Below are positions 17,689-27,696 of a stretch of DNA of 43,444 nucleotides, piece after piece. The stretch's first letter is position 1, and each line of letters opens with the position of its first letter. Source of the DNA: Prevotellaceae bacterium (GTDB taxonomy: Bacteria; Bacteroidota; Bacteroidia; Bacteroidales; Bacteroidaceae); assembly GCA_029218445.1 (NCBI GenBank), contig JAQXRI010000011.1, positions 1 to 43,444 of the forward strand, given 5' to 3'. Made by a program: the position numbers and the translations under genes. Under the pieces are notes generated by a model. It was not told where the DNA came from and ran no database searches. It saw only the letters and a list, made by a program, of their open reading frames with translations.

Positions 17689-19242
17689 TCAGAACTTGAA
17701 GTCAACTCCTACGCCTATCACACGGTTTGTTCGGGTGAAGGTGTTTTTTACGCCCATCGCGTCGGGCTGCTTGGCGTAGTCGTCGTAGAGGGTTTGAAAC
17801 CATGCGGCGTTGACCTTCACCTTGTCGGTCACGTTGTAGCCAAGGCCGAGGCCGTAGGAATATGAGCTGACGTTGAACGAGATGTCGTTCATGCCGGCAT
17901 CGTGGAAGTCGTAGGCCGTGCGCTGCATGCCTGCGCTCACCTGAAGGCGGCTGCTTACGTCGAATTCGGCTCCAAAGAGATACTCGTTGCTGTCGCCTAT
18001 CATCTCCTTGGTGAACTGGCGGGTATCGACATCGAAGAAGTGGTGCCAGCCGGCCATGACGCGCAGCGTGGGCAACACCTCATACTGCAGGCCCACGGTG
18101 AGCAGCGCGGGCGAGTCTTCGGCTACCTTCTCGCCGTCCTTAAACTTGTTGACGGCTGTGATGAGGCTCGCGGCCTTCACGGTCGATTTGTTTTTCATGC
18201 TCATGTGCGTCTTGAACTCGTATTTTGCGGCAAGGTTCAGCTTGCCCGTCTTGTAGTCGATGCCTATGATAGGAGCTACGCCCCATGCCGTCTGGTCGCA
18301 CATGAGGTTTACGCCGTCGCGGTATGGCTGGAGCATGTCGAGGCTGCCTTCGGCGGCGGTAAGGGTCTCGCGGGTGGCGAGCAGTTGCTGCCGGGTGGCC
18401 TGCAGCTCAGCCAGCTTCTGGGTGAGTTCGGCAGGTACGGGCGCGCCCGCGGCTTCATATTGCGCTATGCCTTGCTGCACTTGGGCTATGCCGCCCGAAA
18501 CCAACGGGAGGTTTTCTTCTATCTTGGCCAGTCCGCCAGCAACGGTCTGCCCGGCGGCGTCGAGAAACTGGTCGAAGGCGACGGCTCCCTGGGAGGTGTT
18601 GACGCGGATGTTGTTTACCGTGGCCTTATAGGAGGCGTTGCCGTAGAGCAGGCGCAGGCCTCCATATACCGAGAGGTTGTCGGAGAGCTTGCGGGCGGCA
18701 CCGGCGGTGAATCCAAAGTAGTACTGGCGGCCTTGCATGAAGGCCTGCATGTCATAGCCCGTGGCACCGAAGGCGTCGAGCTTGGTGGCTATGGCGGCTA
18801 TGGACGACTCGAAGGTGGGGATGCCCTGATCGAAGGTACACTTGCCGCCACCGCCCGTGATGGCAAAGCCAAACTGCAGGCTCCAGGGGCCACGGTTGTA
18901 GGCGGCCTGAATTGAAGGAATGACGGGAGCGTCGGCCTCGCCCTTAAACTGCTTGAAGTCGTTGCCGCCGTTGGCCATGCCCAACTTGTAGAGGCTTGAC
19001 CACGACGAGACGGTGCGGGTTTGACGGGCGTTCTGGATGTTGAGCGAGAGATGGAGTCCGTCGGTCAGAAAGGCCACTCCCGCAGGGTTGCTATATACGC
19101 CGTCGATGCCTATGGCCGCATCGCGGGCGGGATTGCGCAGAAAAGAGATGTTTTGGTTGGTGTTGGTCAGCACACCACCTGCCATTGCTGTTTGTGCGGT
19201 GGCCATGAGCAGAGCCACACAACTTGTCTTGATTGTCTTCAT
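17689..19242 (-). CDS. OmpP1/FadL/TodX-family outer membrane protein
   Basis: 517-residue beta barrel of the hydrophobic-compound transporter family. It has a signal peptide (MKTIKTSCVALLMATAQTAMAG), the family entry region NPARDAAIGIDGVYSNPAGVAFLTDGLHLSLNIQNARQ (NPAG motif), and a C-terminus rich in barrel strands ending NRVIGVGVDFKF. A charged helical insertion near residues 225-290 (repeated Gln/Ala/Glu) is likely extracellular. It is likely to import fatty acids or other hydrophobic molecules; the substrate is unknown. It stands alone, with TAATTTTG (19269-19276) as probable -7 element and a terminator at 17650. Confidence 0.88.
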   Translation of the reverse strand: MKTIKTSCVALLMATAQTAMAGGVLTNTNQNISFLRNPARDAAIGIDGVYSNPAGVAFLTDGLHLSLNIQNARQTRTVSSWSSLYKLGMANGGNDFKQFKGEADAPVIPSIQAAYNRGPWSLQFGFAITGGGGKCTFDQGIPTFESSIAAIATKLDAFGATGYDMQAFMQGRQYYFGFTAGAARKLSDNLSVYGGLRLLYGNASYKATVNNIRVNTSQGAVAFDQFLDAAGQTVAGGLAKIEENLPLVSGGIAQVQQGIAQYEAAGAPVPAELTQKLAELQATRQQLLATRETLTAAEGSLDMLQPYRDGVNLMCDQTAWGVAPIIGIDYKTGKLNLAAKYEFKTHMSMKNKSTVKAASLITAVNKFKDGEKVAEDSPALLTVGLQYEVLPTLRVMAGWHHFFDVDTRQFTKEMIGDSNEYLFGAEFDVSSRLQVSAGMQRTAYDFHDAGMNDISFNVSSYSYGLGLGYNVTDKVKVNAAWFQTLYDDYAKQPDAMGVKNTFTRTNRVIGVGVDFKF

Positions 19243-19268
19243 TAATATAATTTATTCTAAATTCGCCG

Positions 19269-19276
19269 CAAAATTA
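19269..19276 (-). promoter_or_regulatory. Probable -7 element of the FadL/OmpP1-type gene
   Basis: TAATTTTG on the minus strand, 26 nt before the ATG at 19242, fits TAnnTTTG. No exact TTTG sits 19-21 nt upstream, so the -33 part is weak. Confidence 0.5.
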
Positions 19277-19329
19277 CTAATATTGTTCTGAACTTCCATG
19301 ATAGAGGGCGTGCATTTAGTGTTTGTTAA

Positions 19330-19386
19330 CGATAGCGTGACAAGTTGTTGCACAAATCAAGTGCAATGTGCAGGTTTTTGCTATCG
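19330..19386 (-). other. Nested stem-loop at the end of the 7TM-HD gene
   Basis: On the minus strand CGATAGC (19380-19386) pairs with GCTATCG (19330-19336). Inside lies a second stem TTGCAC/GTGCAA. The outer left arm contains the TAG stop codon of the phosphodiesterase gene. No U tract follows, so it may be a 3' end-protecting or Rho-related structure rather than an intrinsic terminator. Confidence 0.45.
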
Positions 19387-21441
19387 GTTGGGCTTCTTCT
19401 CGGTGGGATAGCTCACTCGGGCGTGGTAGATGGTCTTGAGCTTGTCGCTGACGACGGTCTTTGCGTAGGTGATGTCGCGGAAGGTGATGGGGCATTCGCG
19501 GAAGTAGCCGTCGGCCACCATGCCGTCGATGAGGCGGTTGACAAGGTCCTTGATGGTCTTTTCGGTGTAGTCGGGCAGCGACCGCGAGGCGGCTTCGACG
19601 GCGTCGGCCATCATGAGTATGGCCTGCTCGCGGGTGAAGGGATTGGGTCCGGGATAGGTGAAGAGCAGCTGGTCGATGTTTTCGTCGGGGTGCTCGTTCT
19701 TGTATTTCACGTAGAAGTATTTTGCCTTGCCTTGGCCGTGGTGGGTGCTGATGAAGTCTTTGATGATGGAGGGCAGGTTGTTACGCTCGGCCAGCTTCAG
19801 TCCCTCGGTCACGTGGCTTATGATGACTTGTGCGCTTTCGATGTAGCTGAGGTCTTCGTGGGGGTTGAGTCCCGACTGGTTTTCGGTGAAGTATATGGGG
19901 TTGAGCATTTTTCCGATGTCGTGGTAGAGGGCGCCGGTTCTGACGAGCTGTGCCTTTGCTCCTATCTTGATGGCTATTTCAGAGGCGAGGTTGCTCACCT
20001 GTATGGAGTGCTGGAAGGTGCCGGGGGCCACTTCGCTCATTCGGCGCAGCAGGGGGTTGTTGGTGTTGGAAAGCTCGATGAGCGTGATGTCGGAGATGAA
20101 GCCGAAGGTCTTCTCCATAAGGTAGAGCAACGGATAGGCAAAGAGCAGCAGCAGGCCATTTATAATAAGGTAGTTGTAATAGCTCATGTCGAACTCTGAA
20201 AACTCGCTCATTCGGATGAGGTCGAAGGCGAAGTTGATGGTCATGGCCACGAGAGTGACCACGATGGCCGTCTTGAACAGCTGCGACCTGTACTGCAGCT
20301 CGCGCAGCGAATAGACGGCGGCCATGCCCGCCACCATCTCCACCACAATGAACTCAAGCGGATGCTGAAGCATGACGGCGCAGACGAGTATCATGGTAAG
20401 ATGGGTGACAATGGCTGTGCGCGAGTCCATGAACACGCGCGTGAAGATTGGCACCATGGCGTAGGGCAGAATATAGACGTGGGCGATGGTGTTGCGCACC
20501 ATGAGCCCCGTGAGCAGGGTAAACACGACGATGAGCGAATAGAGCATAGCCACGTTGCGGGCCTTGTAGAAATAGTCTTTGCGGAAGAGCGACAGGTAGA
20601 ACGTGAAGAAGGCTATCATCACCAGCACATACAGGGCTTCGCCCAGCAGCGTGAGATGCTGCTGCGTGGTGTTGCTGTTTCGCCTCTCGTTTTCCTTCTT
20701 AAACGACTCTATGGCCCTGAAGGTGTTTTCCGACACTATTTCTCCACGGTCGATTATCTTCTGTCCCTTCTGCGCCACCCCGATGGCCAGTGGTATGCTG
20801 CTGAGCATGTCCTGCAGGCTCTCGTCGCTGCGCTGCTTGTCGTAGGTGATGTTGGCCGTGATGTAGTTGTTGAGGTTGCACTTCTGCAATTGGCTGCGGT
20901 GCTGCTGGAGTATGGGGTCGAGAAAGAGCTGCTCGTAGGCTTTCTTTGTCGAGAGGAAGGCGGCCATGGGCACGGAGGTGGCGTTTTTGCCGCTCACGAG
21001 CCTTATGGTGCGGGTGGTGTCGGAGGCTATTTTGCTGTAGTCGTCGGAGTTGACTACGCCCATCTGGTATATTCGGTGGAGGCGGTTGGCTATGATGCTG
21101 ATGTAGTCGTCGGTGAGTCCGGGCAGCCCGTCGGAAAAATCCGATACAAATTTTCTCACCATATTGCCCTCGACGTCCTTGTTGAAGGTGTAGTAAGGCT
21201 CGTATTCCTTCATCAGGCTGTCCTTTTCCTTCTTTATGGTTTCTTCCGACTTGTAGATGGGGAAATCGAACGGGGCGGTAAAGTCGGCGTACTTCCATGG
21301 CTTGCCCTGTTCAGCATAGAAATAGTTGCGTCCGTCGCGTGGCATCAGCCAAACGATGACCGCTACCGTGGCCACGACTATTGCGCTTCTAAGCAATATG
21401 TCGCGCCAAGTAATGTCTTCTCGTAGGTTAAAACTGCTCAT
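19381..21441 (-). CDS. PgpH/YqfF-type 7TM-HD phosphodiesterase
   Basis: 686 residues. One N-terminal membrane span (IVVATVAVIVWLM) is followed by an extracytoplasmic 7TMR-HDED domain (about 45-275), seven membrane spans (about 285-460) and a cytoplasmic HD hydrolase domain. The HD motif YHDIGKM has its His-Asp at about 507-508, and THHGQG lies near residue 567. The architecture is that of PgpH, a c-di-AMP phosphodiesterase in Firmicutes; c-di-AMP hydrolysis is the family-based prediction here. A TATCTTTG at 21499-21506 may be its -7 element. It is divergent from gltX. Confidence 0.9.
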   Translation of the reverse strand: MSSFNLREDITWRDILLRSAIVVATVAVIVWLMPRDGRNYFYAEQGKPWKYADFTAPFDFPIYKSEETIKKEKDSLMKEYEPYYTFNKDVEGNMVRKFVSDFSDGLPGLTDDYISIIANRLHRIYQMGVVNSDDYSKIASDTTRTIRLVSGKNATSVPMAAFLSTKKAYEQLFLDPILQQHRSQLQKCNLNNYITANITYDKQRSDESLQDMLSSIPLAIGVAQKGQKIIDRGEIVSENTFRAIESFKKENERRNSNTTQQHLTLLGEALYVLVMIAFFTFYLSLFRKDYFYKARNVAMLYSLIVVFTLLTGLMVRNTIAHVYILPYAMVPIFTRVFMDSRTAIVTHLTMILVCAVMLQHPLEFIVVEMVAGMAAVYSLRELQYRSQLFKTAIVVTLVAMTINFAFDLIRMSEFSEFDMSYYNYLIINGLLLLFAYPLLYLMEKTFGFISDITLIELSNTNNPLLRRMSEVAPGTFQHSIQVSNLASEIAIKIGAKAQLVRTGALYHDIGKMLNPIYFTENQSGLNPHEDLSYIESAQVIISHVTEGLKLAERNNLPSIIKDFISTHHGQGKAKYFYVKYKNEHPDENIDQLLFTYPGPNPFTREQAILMMADAVEAASRSLPDYTEKTIKDLVNRLIDGMVADGYFRECPITFRDITYAKTVVSDKLKTIYHARVSYPTEKKPNR

Positions 21442-21542
21442 AATAAGTGTGGCTTGTTACTTTTCGATGGCGAAAATACTAAAAAATGGGCAGATAAACA
21501 AAGATAAATGAGAAAAAATGTTTAAAAATGGATTTTATTTAT

Positions 21543-21550
21543 TACTTTTG
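21543..21550 (+). promoter_or_regulatory. -7 element of the gltX-waaA promoter
   Basis: TACTTTTG followed by C matches TAnnTTTG; the -33 region (ATGTTT near 21518-21523) is imperfect. Transcription would start near 21557, which rules out the upstream in-frame ATG at 21528 as the gltX start. Confidence 0.65.
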
Positions 21551-21590
21551 CACAAATTATTTTCTGATTACATCGAAACAAGCAGCAAAA

Positions 21591-23108
21591 ATGGCAGAAA
21601 GAAGAGTAAGGGTGCGCTTTGCACCAAGCCCTACAGGGGCGTTGCACATAGGCGGTGTGCGCACCGCCCTTTACAACTACCTTTTCGCCCGTCAGCACGG
21701 CGGCGACCTGGTGTTTAGAATTGAAGATACCGACTCCAACCGCTTTGTGCCGGGAGCCGAGGAGTATATCATAGAGTCGTTCCGTTGGCTTGGAATAAAG
21801 TTTGACGAAGGCGTGTCGTTTGGCGGACAGCACGGACCCTACAGGCAGAGCGAGCGCCGCGACATATACAAGCAGTATGTCAAGCAGTTGCTCGACGCGG
21901 GCAAGGCCTACCTTGCCTTCGACACTCCCGAGGAGCTTGAGGCTAAGCGCGCCGAGGTGCAGAACTTCCAATATGACGCATCGACTCGACTCGCCATGCG
22001 CAACTCACTCTCGTTGCCGAAGGAGGAGGTCGAGAGGCTTCTGGCCGAAGGGTGCCAGTATGTGGTGAGGTTTAAGATTGAGCCGGGCGAGCCGGTTCAT
22101 GTGAACGACCTCATACGCGGCGACGTGCGCATCATGAGCGACATTCTCGACGACAAGGTGCTCTACAAGAGTGCCGACGAGCTGCCTACATACCATCTGG
22201 CCAACATTGTGGACGACCATCTGATGGAGATAACCCACGTGATACGCGGCGAGGAGTGGCTGCCCAGCGCTCCGCTGCACGTGTTGCTCTACAAGGCGTT
22301 TGGCTGGGCCGACACGATGCCCCGCTTCGCCCATCTGCCGCTGCTGCTCAAGCCCGAGGGCAAGGGCAAGCTGAGCAAGCGCGACGGCGACCGACTGGGA
22401 TTCCCGGTGTTTCCGCTGGAATGGCACGACCCGAAGACGGGCGAAGTGTCGTCGGGCTATCGCGAGAGCGGCTATTTCCCCGAGGCCGTAATCAACTTCC
22501 TGGCTTTCCTTGGCTGGAATCCGGGCACCGAGCGCGAGCTGTACAGCCTCGACGAGCTGGTGCCGCTGTTTGACATCAGCAAATGCAGCAAGGCGGGCGC
22601 ACGCTTTGACTACCAGAAGGGCATTTGGTTCAACCACGAATACATACTGCAGAAGTCGGCCGACGAGATTGCCGCCGCATTTGAGCCGATAGCGAGGGCC
22701 AACGGCGTGGACGAGCCGATGGAGCGCATCACACAGGTGGTGGCCATGATGAAAGACCGCGTCAGCTTCGTAGGCGAGTTGTGGCCTCTGTGCTCGTTCT
22801 TCTTCACGGCACCGACGGCCTACGACGAGAAGACGCGCAAGAAGCGCTGGAAGGACGACTCGGCGCAAGCCATGACGGAGCTGGCCGCACTGCTGGAAGG
22901 CCTCGACGACTTCTCGGTGGAGGCGCAGGAGCAGGCCGTACACGAGTGGATAGAGCAGCAGGGCTACAAGCTGGGCAACATCATGAACGCCTGGCGCCTT
23001 ACGCTTGTGGGCGAAGGCAAGGGTCCTGGCATGTTTGACATCTCGGCCTTCTTGGGAAAGGAGGAAACCATAAGCAGAATGAAACGAGCCATCGAAACAC
23101 TGGGTTGA
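21591..23108 (+). CDS. gltX: Glutamyl-tRNA synthetase
   Basis: 505-residue class I synthetase charging tRNA-Glu. Starting at ATG 21591 the N-terminus is [29 protein letters not shown], with the HIGH element as HIGG. The KMSKS-type loop is [14 protein letters not shown]. The C-terminal anticodon-binding helices end [11 protein letters not shown]. The 63 nt of extra open frame upstream (from 21528) contain the promoter and are not coding. It lies 4 nt ahead of waaA, so the two are co-transcribed. Confidence 0.97.
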   Translation: MAERRVRVRFAPSPTGALHIGGVRTALYNYLFARQHGGDLVFRIEDTDSNRFVPGAEEYIIESFRWLGIKFDEGVSFGGQHGPYRQSERRDIYKQYVKQLLDAGKAYLAFDTPEELEAKRAEVQNFQYDASTRLAMRNSLSLPKEEVERLLAEGCQYVVRFKIEPGEPVHVNDLIRGDVRIMSDILDDKVLYKSADELPTYHLANIVDDHLMEITHVIRGEEWLPSAPLHVLLYKAFGWADTMPRFAHLPLLLKPEGKGKLSKRDGDRLGFPVFPLEWHDPKTGEVSSGYRESGYFPEAVINFLAFLGWNPGTERELYSLDELVPLFDISKCSKAGARFDYQKGIWFNHEYILQKSADEIAAAFEPIARANGVDEPMERITQVVAMMKDRVSFVGELWPLCSFFFTAPTAYDEKTRKKRWKDDSAQAMTELAALLEGLDDFSVEAQEQAVHEWIEQQGYKLGNIMNAWRLTLVGEGKGPGMFDISAFLGKEETISRMKRAIETLG

Positions 23109-23112
23109 CGCT

Positions 23113-24357
23113 ATGCTTTACAATTTGGCTATATACCTCTATTTGCTGGGCGTGGTCGTGGCCAGCTTCTTCAGCTCAAAGGTGAGGAAGATGTGGCGTG
23201 GCGAGCGCGAGGCTTTCGACGTGCTGAAGCGTAAGGTCGATGCCTCGGCCAAATACGTGTGGGTTCATGCCGCTTCGCTCGGCGAGTTTGAACAAGGCCG
23301 CCCCATAATCGAGAACATCAAGGCCAACCATCCCGACTATCGCATCCTGCTGACCTTCTTCTCGCCTTCGGGCTACGAGGTGCGCAAGGACTACAAGGGT
23401 GCCGACATCATCTGCTATCTGCCTTTGGACACGCCCATCAATGCGCTACGTTTTCTGAGGCTTGTGCGTCCGGTGATGGCTTTTTTCATAAAGTACGAGT
23501 TTTGGTACAACTATCTCCACATACTGAAGCACCGCCACATTCCCACCTACAGTGTGTCGAGCATCTTCCGTCCCGACCAGATATTCTTCCGTTGGTACGG
23601 CCGCCACTATGCCGGTGTGCTGCGCTGCTTCACCCACTTCTTTGTGCAGAACGAGCAGAGCCGACAGCTGCTGGCCAAGATTGGCATTACCGACGTGAGC
23701 ATCGTGGGCGACACGCGTTTCGACCGCGTGCTGCAAATAAGGGACCAGTCGAAGCGTCTGCCCATAGTAGAGGCGTTTGCCCAGAAGGCCAACCATGTGT
23801 TTGTGGCTGGCAGCAGCTGGGCTCCCGACGAAGACATATTCATACCGTATTTCAACGCCCACGACAACTGGCGCATCGTAATAGCGCCCCACGTTATTGA
23901 CGAAGAGCATCTGCAGCAGATAGAGCAGAAGCTCGCGATGCCCACCGTGCGCTACACCCGCACCACGCCCGAAGCCGCAGCCAGTGCCCGTTGCCTCATA
24001 ATCGACTGTTTCGGCCTGCTGAGCAGCATTTATCATTATGGTGAGGTGGCATACGTTGGCGGCGGATTTGGCCAAGGCATACACAACGTGCTTGAAGCGG
24101 CCGTATGGGACGTGCCGGTGATATTCGGTCCAAAGAACAACCATTTCCGTGAAGCTCAGGACCTGAAGTTGAGCGGCGGCGGATTTGAGATAGCCGACAG
24201 CCACGCCTTCGCAACGCTCATCGACAATTTCTCAGACGACAAGCACTACCTGAAGTTCTGTGGCGACAAGGCCGGCCAATACGTAAAGAGTCAAGCCGGA
24301 GCCACAAATGCGGTATTAAGTGAAACTTTTAAGGAGTTAAAGGAGTTAAGGAGTTAA
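23113..24357 (+). CDS. waaA: 3-deoxy-D-manno-octulosonic acid (Kdo) transferase
   Basis: 414-residue GT-B fold enzyme of the inner membrane face that adds Kdo to lipid A precursor. An N-terminal hydrophobic anchor (LAIYLYLLGVVVASFFSS) precedes WVHAASLGEFEQGRPIIE, which carries the conserved Glu of the family. Further landmarks are YLPLDTP, IKYEFWYNYL, VGDTRFDR, AGSSWAPDE and the C-terminal donor site YVGGGFGQGIHNVLEAAVWDVPVIFGP. The final residues KELKELRS and the stop TAA are encoded by the left arm of the repeat array at 24329, so the C-terminal tail is repeat-derived. Confidence 0.95.
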   Translation: MLYNLAIYLYLLGVVVASFFSSKVRKMWRGEREAFDVLKRKVDASAKYVWVHAASLGEFEQGRPIIENIKANHPDYRILLTFFSPSGYEVRKDYKGADIICYLPLDTPINALRFLRLVRPVMAFFIKYEFWYNYLHILKHRHIPTYSVSSIFRPDQIFFRWYGRHYAGVLRCFTHFFVQNEQSRQLLAKIGITDVSIVGDTRFDRVLQIRDQSKRLPIVEAFAQKANHVFVAGSSWAPDEDIFIPYFNAHDNWRIVIAPHVIDEEHLQQIEQKLAMPTVRYTRTTPEAAASARCLIIDCFGLLSSIYHYGEVAYVGGGFGQGIHNVLEAAVWDVPVIFGPKNNHFREAQDLKLSGGGFEIADSHAFATLIDNFSDDKHYLKFCGDKAGQYVKSQAGATNAVLSETFKELKELRS

Positions 24358-24391
24358 CTCATTTAACTCCTTAACTCCTTTAACTCCTTAA
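24329..24391. repeat. Inverted tandem array, TTAAGGAG type
   Basis: The left arm (24329-24357) is TTAAGGAG, TTAAAGGAG, TTAAGGAG, TTAA. After a 5-nt loop (CTCAT) the right arm (24363-24391) is its exact reverse complement, so the stem is 29 bp without a mismatch. Every unit contains TAA. On the plus strand these fall at 24330, 24338, 24347 and 24355 and cover all three frames; the last is the waaA stop. By symmetry the minus strand has the same. It sits between convergent waaA and cysS and probably acts as a two-way 3' end, although no U tract follows either arm. Confidence 0.9.
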
Positions 24392-24406
24392 TTAACTCTT
24401 ATCAAA

Positions 24407-25897
24407 TTACTTATTCAATTTCCACACACATCCGTCTTTAGTGTCCTTTACCTCAAAGCCTGAGGCCTTGAGGGCATCGCGTATTTGGTCGCATGTGACC
24501 CAATCCTTGTTGGCACGAGCCTTTGAACGGAGTTCGAGAACCATATCGACAACCTTGCCGAAGGCTTCTTCGCGGGCTTCGCCCGTACTGCCCTTGTCGT
24601 CGGTAAGACCAAGAATGTCGAAGGCAAAGAGGCGCATGGTTTGCTTCAGCTCGTCAAGACATTCGGCGCAGATGGTGGCCTTGTGGTCGAGCAACTTGTT
24701 CACCACCGAGCAAGCCTCAAACAAATGGCTGATGACCAACGGAGTGGCGAGGTCGTCGTTCATGGCATCGTAGCACTTCTGGCGCAACTGCTTGACCACT
24801 CGCTTCGTCTCGGCGTCGCAGTCGGCCTGTGGCTGTATGCGGTCGAGGTCGTGGAGTCCGTTCATCAGTCGCTCCAGTCCCTTCTCGCTTGCCACGAGTG
24901 CATCGTTGGAGAAATCGACGGTGCCGCGGTAGTGGGCGGAGAGGATGAAGAAGCGTATGGCCATAGGGCTGAACGACTGCTTGAGCAGCGGGTGGCTGCC
25001 GGTGAAGAACTGTTCGAGGGTGATGAAGTTGCCAAGCGACTTGCCCATCTTCTGGCCGTTGATGGTAATCATGTTGTTGTGCATCCAATAGCGCACCATC
25101 GGCTCGCCTTGGCTGGCCACCGCCTGCGCTATCTCACACTCGTGGTGAGGGAACACCAAGTCCATGCCTCCACCGTGGATGTCAAACTGGCGGCCAAGAT
25201 ATTTGCGGCCCATGGCCGTACACTCGCAGTGCCATCCGGGGAATCCGTCGCTCCAGGGACTTGGCCATCGCATAATGTGCTCAGGCTGCGCCTTTTTCCA
25301 CAGTGCGAAATCCACCTGGTTGTGCTTCTCGCCCACTCCGTCAAGCTCGCGGCTGTTGTTTATCACGTCGTCGAGGTTGCGTCCTGAGAGGATGCCGTAT
25401 TTGTGGTCGCGGTTGTATTTCTCGATGTCGAAATACACGCTGCCTTGGCTTTCGTAGGCGTAGCCGTTGTCGAGTATTTCCTTCACCAGCTGCTCCTGCT
25501 CGATGATGTGGCCGGTGGCATGAGGCTCGATGCTTGGCGGCAGCACGTTGAGAGCCTTCATGGCCTCGTGGTAGCGGTTGGTGTAGTGCTGTGCTATCTC
25601 CATTGGCTCCAGCTGCTCCAGTCGTGCCTTCTTAGCTATCTTGTCGTCGCCGTCGTCGGCATCGTGCTCGAGGTGGCCAACGTCGGTGATGTTGCGCACA
25701 TAGCGCACCTTGTAGCCAATGTGCTTCAGGTAACGGAAAAGCACGTCGAAGGTGATGGCGGGACGTGCATGACCCAGATGCGGGTCGCCATAGACTGTAG
25801 GGCCGCATACATACATGCCCACATTGGGGGCATGGATAGGCTCGAAAAGCTGCTTGCTGCGGCTCAGTGTATTGTAAATCAATAGTTTCTGTTCCAT
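24407..25897 (-). CDS. cysS: Cysteinyl-tRNA synthetase
   Basis: 496-residue class I synthetase from the ATG at 25895-25897 ([11 protein letters not shown]). Visible are the first zinc Cys and HIGH-type motif ([18 protein letters not shown]), the other zinc ligands ([13 protein letters not shown]), and the KMSKS loop as [12 protein letters not shown]. The C-terminal helical domain ends in a basic [15 protein letters not shown] second in-frame ATG at 25918 falls at the predicted transcription start, so I consider it less likely. It is convergent with waaA across the array at 24329. Confidence 0.96.
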   Translation of the reverse strand: MEQKLLIYNTLSRSKQLFEPIHAPNVGMYVCGPTVYGDPHLGHARPAITFDVLFRYLKHIGYKVRYVRNITDVGHLEHDADDGDDKIAKKARLEQLEPMEIAQHYTNRYHEAMKALNVLPPSIEPHATGHIIEQEQLVKEILDNGYAYESQGSVYFDIEKYNRDHKYGILSGRNLDDVINNSRELDGVGEKHNQVDFALWKKAQPEHIMRWPSPWSDGFPGWHCECTAMGRKYLGRQFDIHGGGMDLVFPHHECEIAQAVASQGEPMVRYWMHNNMITINGQKMGKSLGNFITLEQFFTGSHPLLKQSFSPMAIRFFILSAHYRGTVDFSNDALVASEKGLERLMNGLHDLDRIQPQADCDAETKRVVKQLRQKCYDAMNDDLATPLVISHLFEACSVVNKLLDHKATICAECLDELKQTMRLFAFDILGLTDDKGSTGEAREEAFGKVVDMVLELRSKARANKDWVTCDQIRDALKASGFEVKDTKDGCVWKLNK

Positions 25898-25926
25898 GTT
25901 TGTTGTTTTAATTGTCATTTTGGGTG

Positions 25927-25957
25927 CAAATTTAATGCAAAAAAGACAAACGGCAAA
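25927..25957 (-). promoter_or_regulatory. Promoter of cysS
   Basis: Minus-strand TTTG (25954-25957), a 19-nt spacer, then TAAATTTG (25927-25934). Start expected near 25920. Confidence 0.8.
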
Positions 25958-26002
25958 GAAAAACCTGAAGAATTTTTCATCCTTCAGGTTCTCTCTCTCT
26001 TG

Positions 26003-27691
26003 TTATTCGCCGCTCAATGCCGGATGCGGACCGGCTCCTGCGGTGAGCCACTCCTTGGTGTCGCGGCTGATGTCGCGCTTGGGCCACGGCACAAGAACTA
26101 CTATCAGTGCGCAGGCCATGCAGCCGTAGATTGTCCATCCCGCCATCTCCTTGATGGTGGAAATCATGGCCTGCACCTGTATCTTTCCCTTTGTAGATAT
26201 CGAGGCCATTTGCTGCGCTTCGGTCTCGCTTCGTCCCTGATACTGCATTCCGCGCGCCGTCTGGTCGTAGTTGGCGGCCACGGTCTGATTGATGCGGTCG
26301 TTGTCCTGCGCATAGCGTGTGATGTAGTACTGCTGACGCTCCTGCATCACGTTGCTGTAAAGGGCGGAGCCTATGCCCGGACCTATTATCATGCGCACGG
26401 TGAGCATTATGCACACCCATGTTGACAGCAGCTTGTAGGGCATGCGCTGGTTGGCATATACGGCGGTGACCGAATAGAGTATCATCATGCCCGTGGCACG
26501 GATTATCACGGGCCACTTCATCCGCTCGTAGAGTCCGTCGGTCTGCACCTCGAAATACATGAAGAGCGAGGCAAGCCCTATGAACACGAAGCCCGTGGCG
26601 AAGAGCCATTTAAGGTGAATGCCCTTGGCACTGCTGAATATGGCCATGACAAGTCCGGCAAAATAACCCACGAGCACCCAGTTGCCGAGCATGGCGTTCT
26701 GAAGGTTGTCGGTCTTCATGCCCACGCTGACGAACACGTTTACGAACATCTGGCTCGAATTGAGTATCATCAGTCCCAAGAACAACAGTATGCCTCCACG
26801 TATGCTTCGATACTTCAGCGCTTCGAGCAGGAAGTATGGCGAGTTGCGTGTTTTCTCAAGATACACGAACAACAGCGTCGAACCGATGCATATCAGCGTA
26901 GCCCACCGTATGCTTTGGTCGTCATACCAGTCGAGCACCTTGCCATATACCATTATATATATAAACGAGCAGCACATCATCGAGAACACCACCACATTGC
27001 CGAACTTTGAGAACGACAGCGGTATGCGCTTCATGGGATAGGGATTGTAAGGCATGGTGAACATTATTATGAGAATGGCCACAAGCATTGCCGCCATCAT
27101 GACATAATACACATGCTGCCACTCGTAGTTGTAGGCAAACCACGCCGTTATCCATGTGCCGAGCTGTCCGAGCATCATGAAGAAGAAGTAAATCGTAGGC
27201 ATGCTGGCGGTCTTCTCCTTGTCGAGCTTGTCCCATCCTTCCTCGTCCATCGGCTCGTTGCCTGGAGTGGTGTTCACCGTGGCCTCAATGCCGAAGGCAT
27301 ACTTTATGAGTGTAAACAGGTTGCACATGAGCAGCGTCTGTCGCACGAATCCCATAATGAGGCTGCACAAGGCAAGCACAAAGATGCTTTCGGTGCGTGC
27401 GCAGATGTAGCTGAGCACGGCCAGTATCGAGAATCCTACGATGCACATCATCTTCTGCCGGCGTATGCACACCAAGGTGTAGAAGAACGGCGAGAACGCC
27501 GCCATGCCCACCGACGTGACGAAGCCTACGAACGATATGTGCTCAGACATGATGCCAAGCCCCCCGACCATCTCGCTGCTGTTGGCTGAATAGACACCGC
27601 TGACGGTCATAATAGGTATGAAAAGCGCTATCAGAAAGATAATTCCGAGAGGCTTTGGCACCCAGTCGTAGAACGGAAAATTTTTGTTCAT
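26003..27691 (-). CDS. MFS drug transporter, EmrB/DHA2-like inner membrane component
   Basis: 562 residues with about 12-14 hydrophobic spans from IIFLIALFIPIMTVSGVY to GWTIYGCMACALIVVLVPW. Charged loops include a Bacteroidetes-style insertion near 145-165 (NEPMDEEGWDKLDKEKTAS). The proton-driven MFS protein would pump its substrate into the periplasmic adaptor encoded 5 nt upstream. A periplasmic stretch near 455-515 rich in Gln/Asn precedes the last span. The ATG at 27691 gives MNKNFPFYDWVPKPLG. Last gene of the efflux operon. Substrates cannot be deduced. Confidence 0.88.
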   Translation of the reverse strand: MNKNFPFYDWVPKPLGIIFLIALFIPIMTVSGVYSANSSEMVGGLGIMSEHISFVGFVTSVGMAAFSPFFYTLVCIRRQKMMCIVGFSILAVLSYICARTESIFVLALCSLIMGFVRQTLLMCNLFTLIKYAFGIEATVNTTPGNEPMDEEGWDKLDKEKTASMPTIYFFFMMLGQLGTWITAWFAYNYEWQHVYYVMMAAMLVAILIIMFTMPYNPYPMKRIPLSFSKFGNVVVFSMMCCSFIYIMVYGKVLDWYDDQSIRWATLICIGSTLLFVYLEKTRNSPYFLLEALKYRSIRGGILLFLGLMILNSSQMFVNVFVSVGMKTDNLQNAMLGNWVLVGYFAGLVMAIFSSAKGIHLKWLFATGFVFIGLASLFMYFEVQTDGLYERMKWPVIIRATGMMILYSVTAVYANQRMPYKLLSTWVCIMLTVRMIIGPGIGSALYSNVMQERQQYYITRYAQDNDRINQTVAANYDQTARGMQYQGRSETEAQQMASISTKGKIQVQAMISTIKEMAGWTIYGCMACALIVVLVPWPKRDISRDTKEWLTAGAGPHPALSGE

Positions 27692-27696
27692 CGTTT

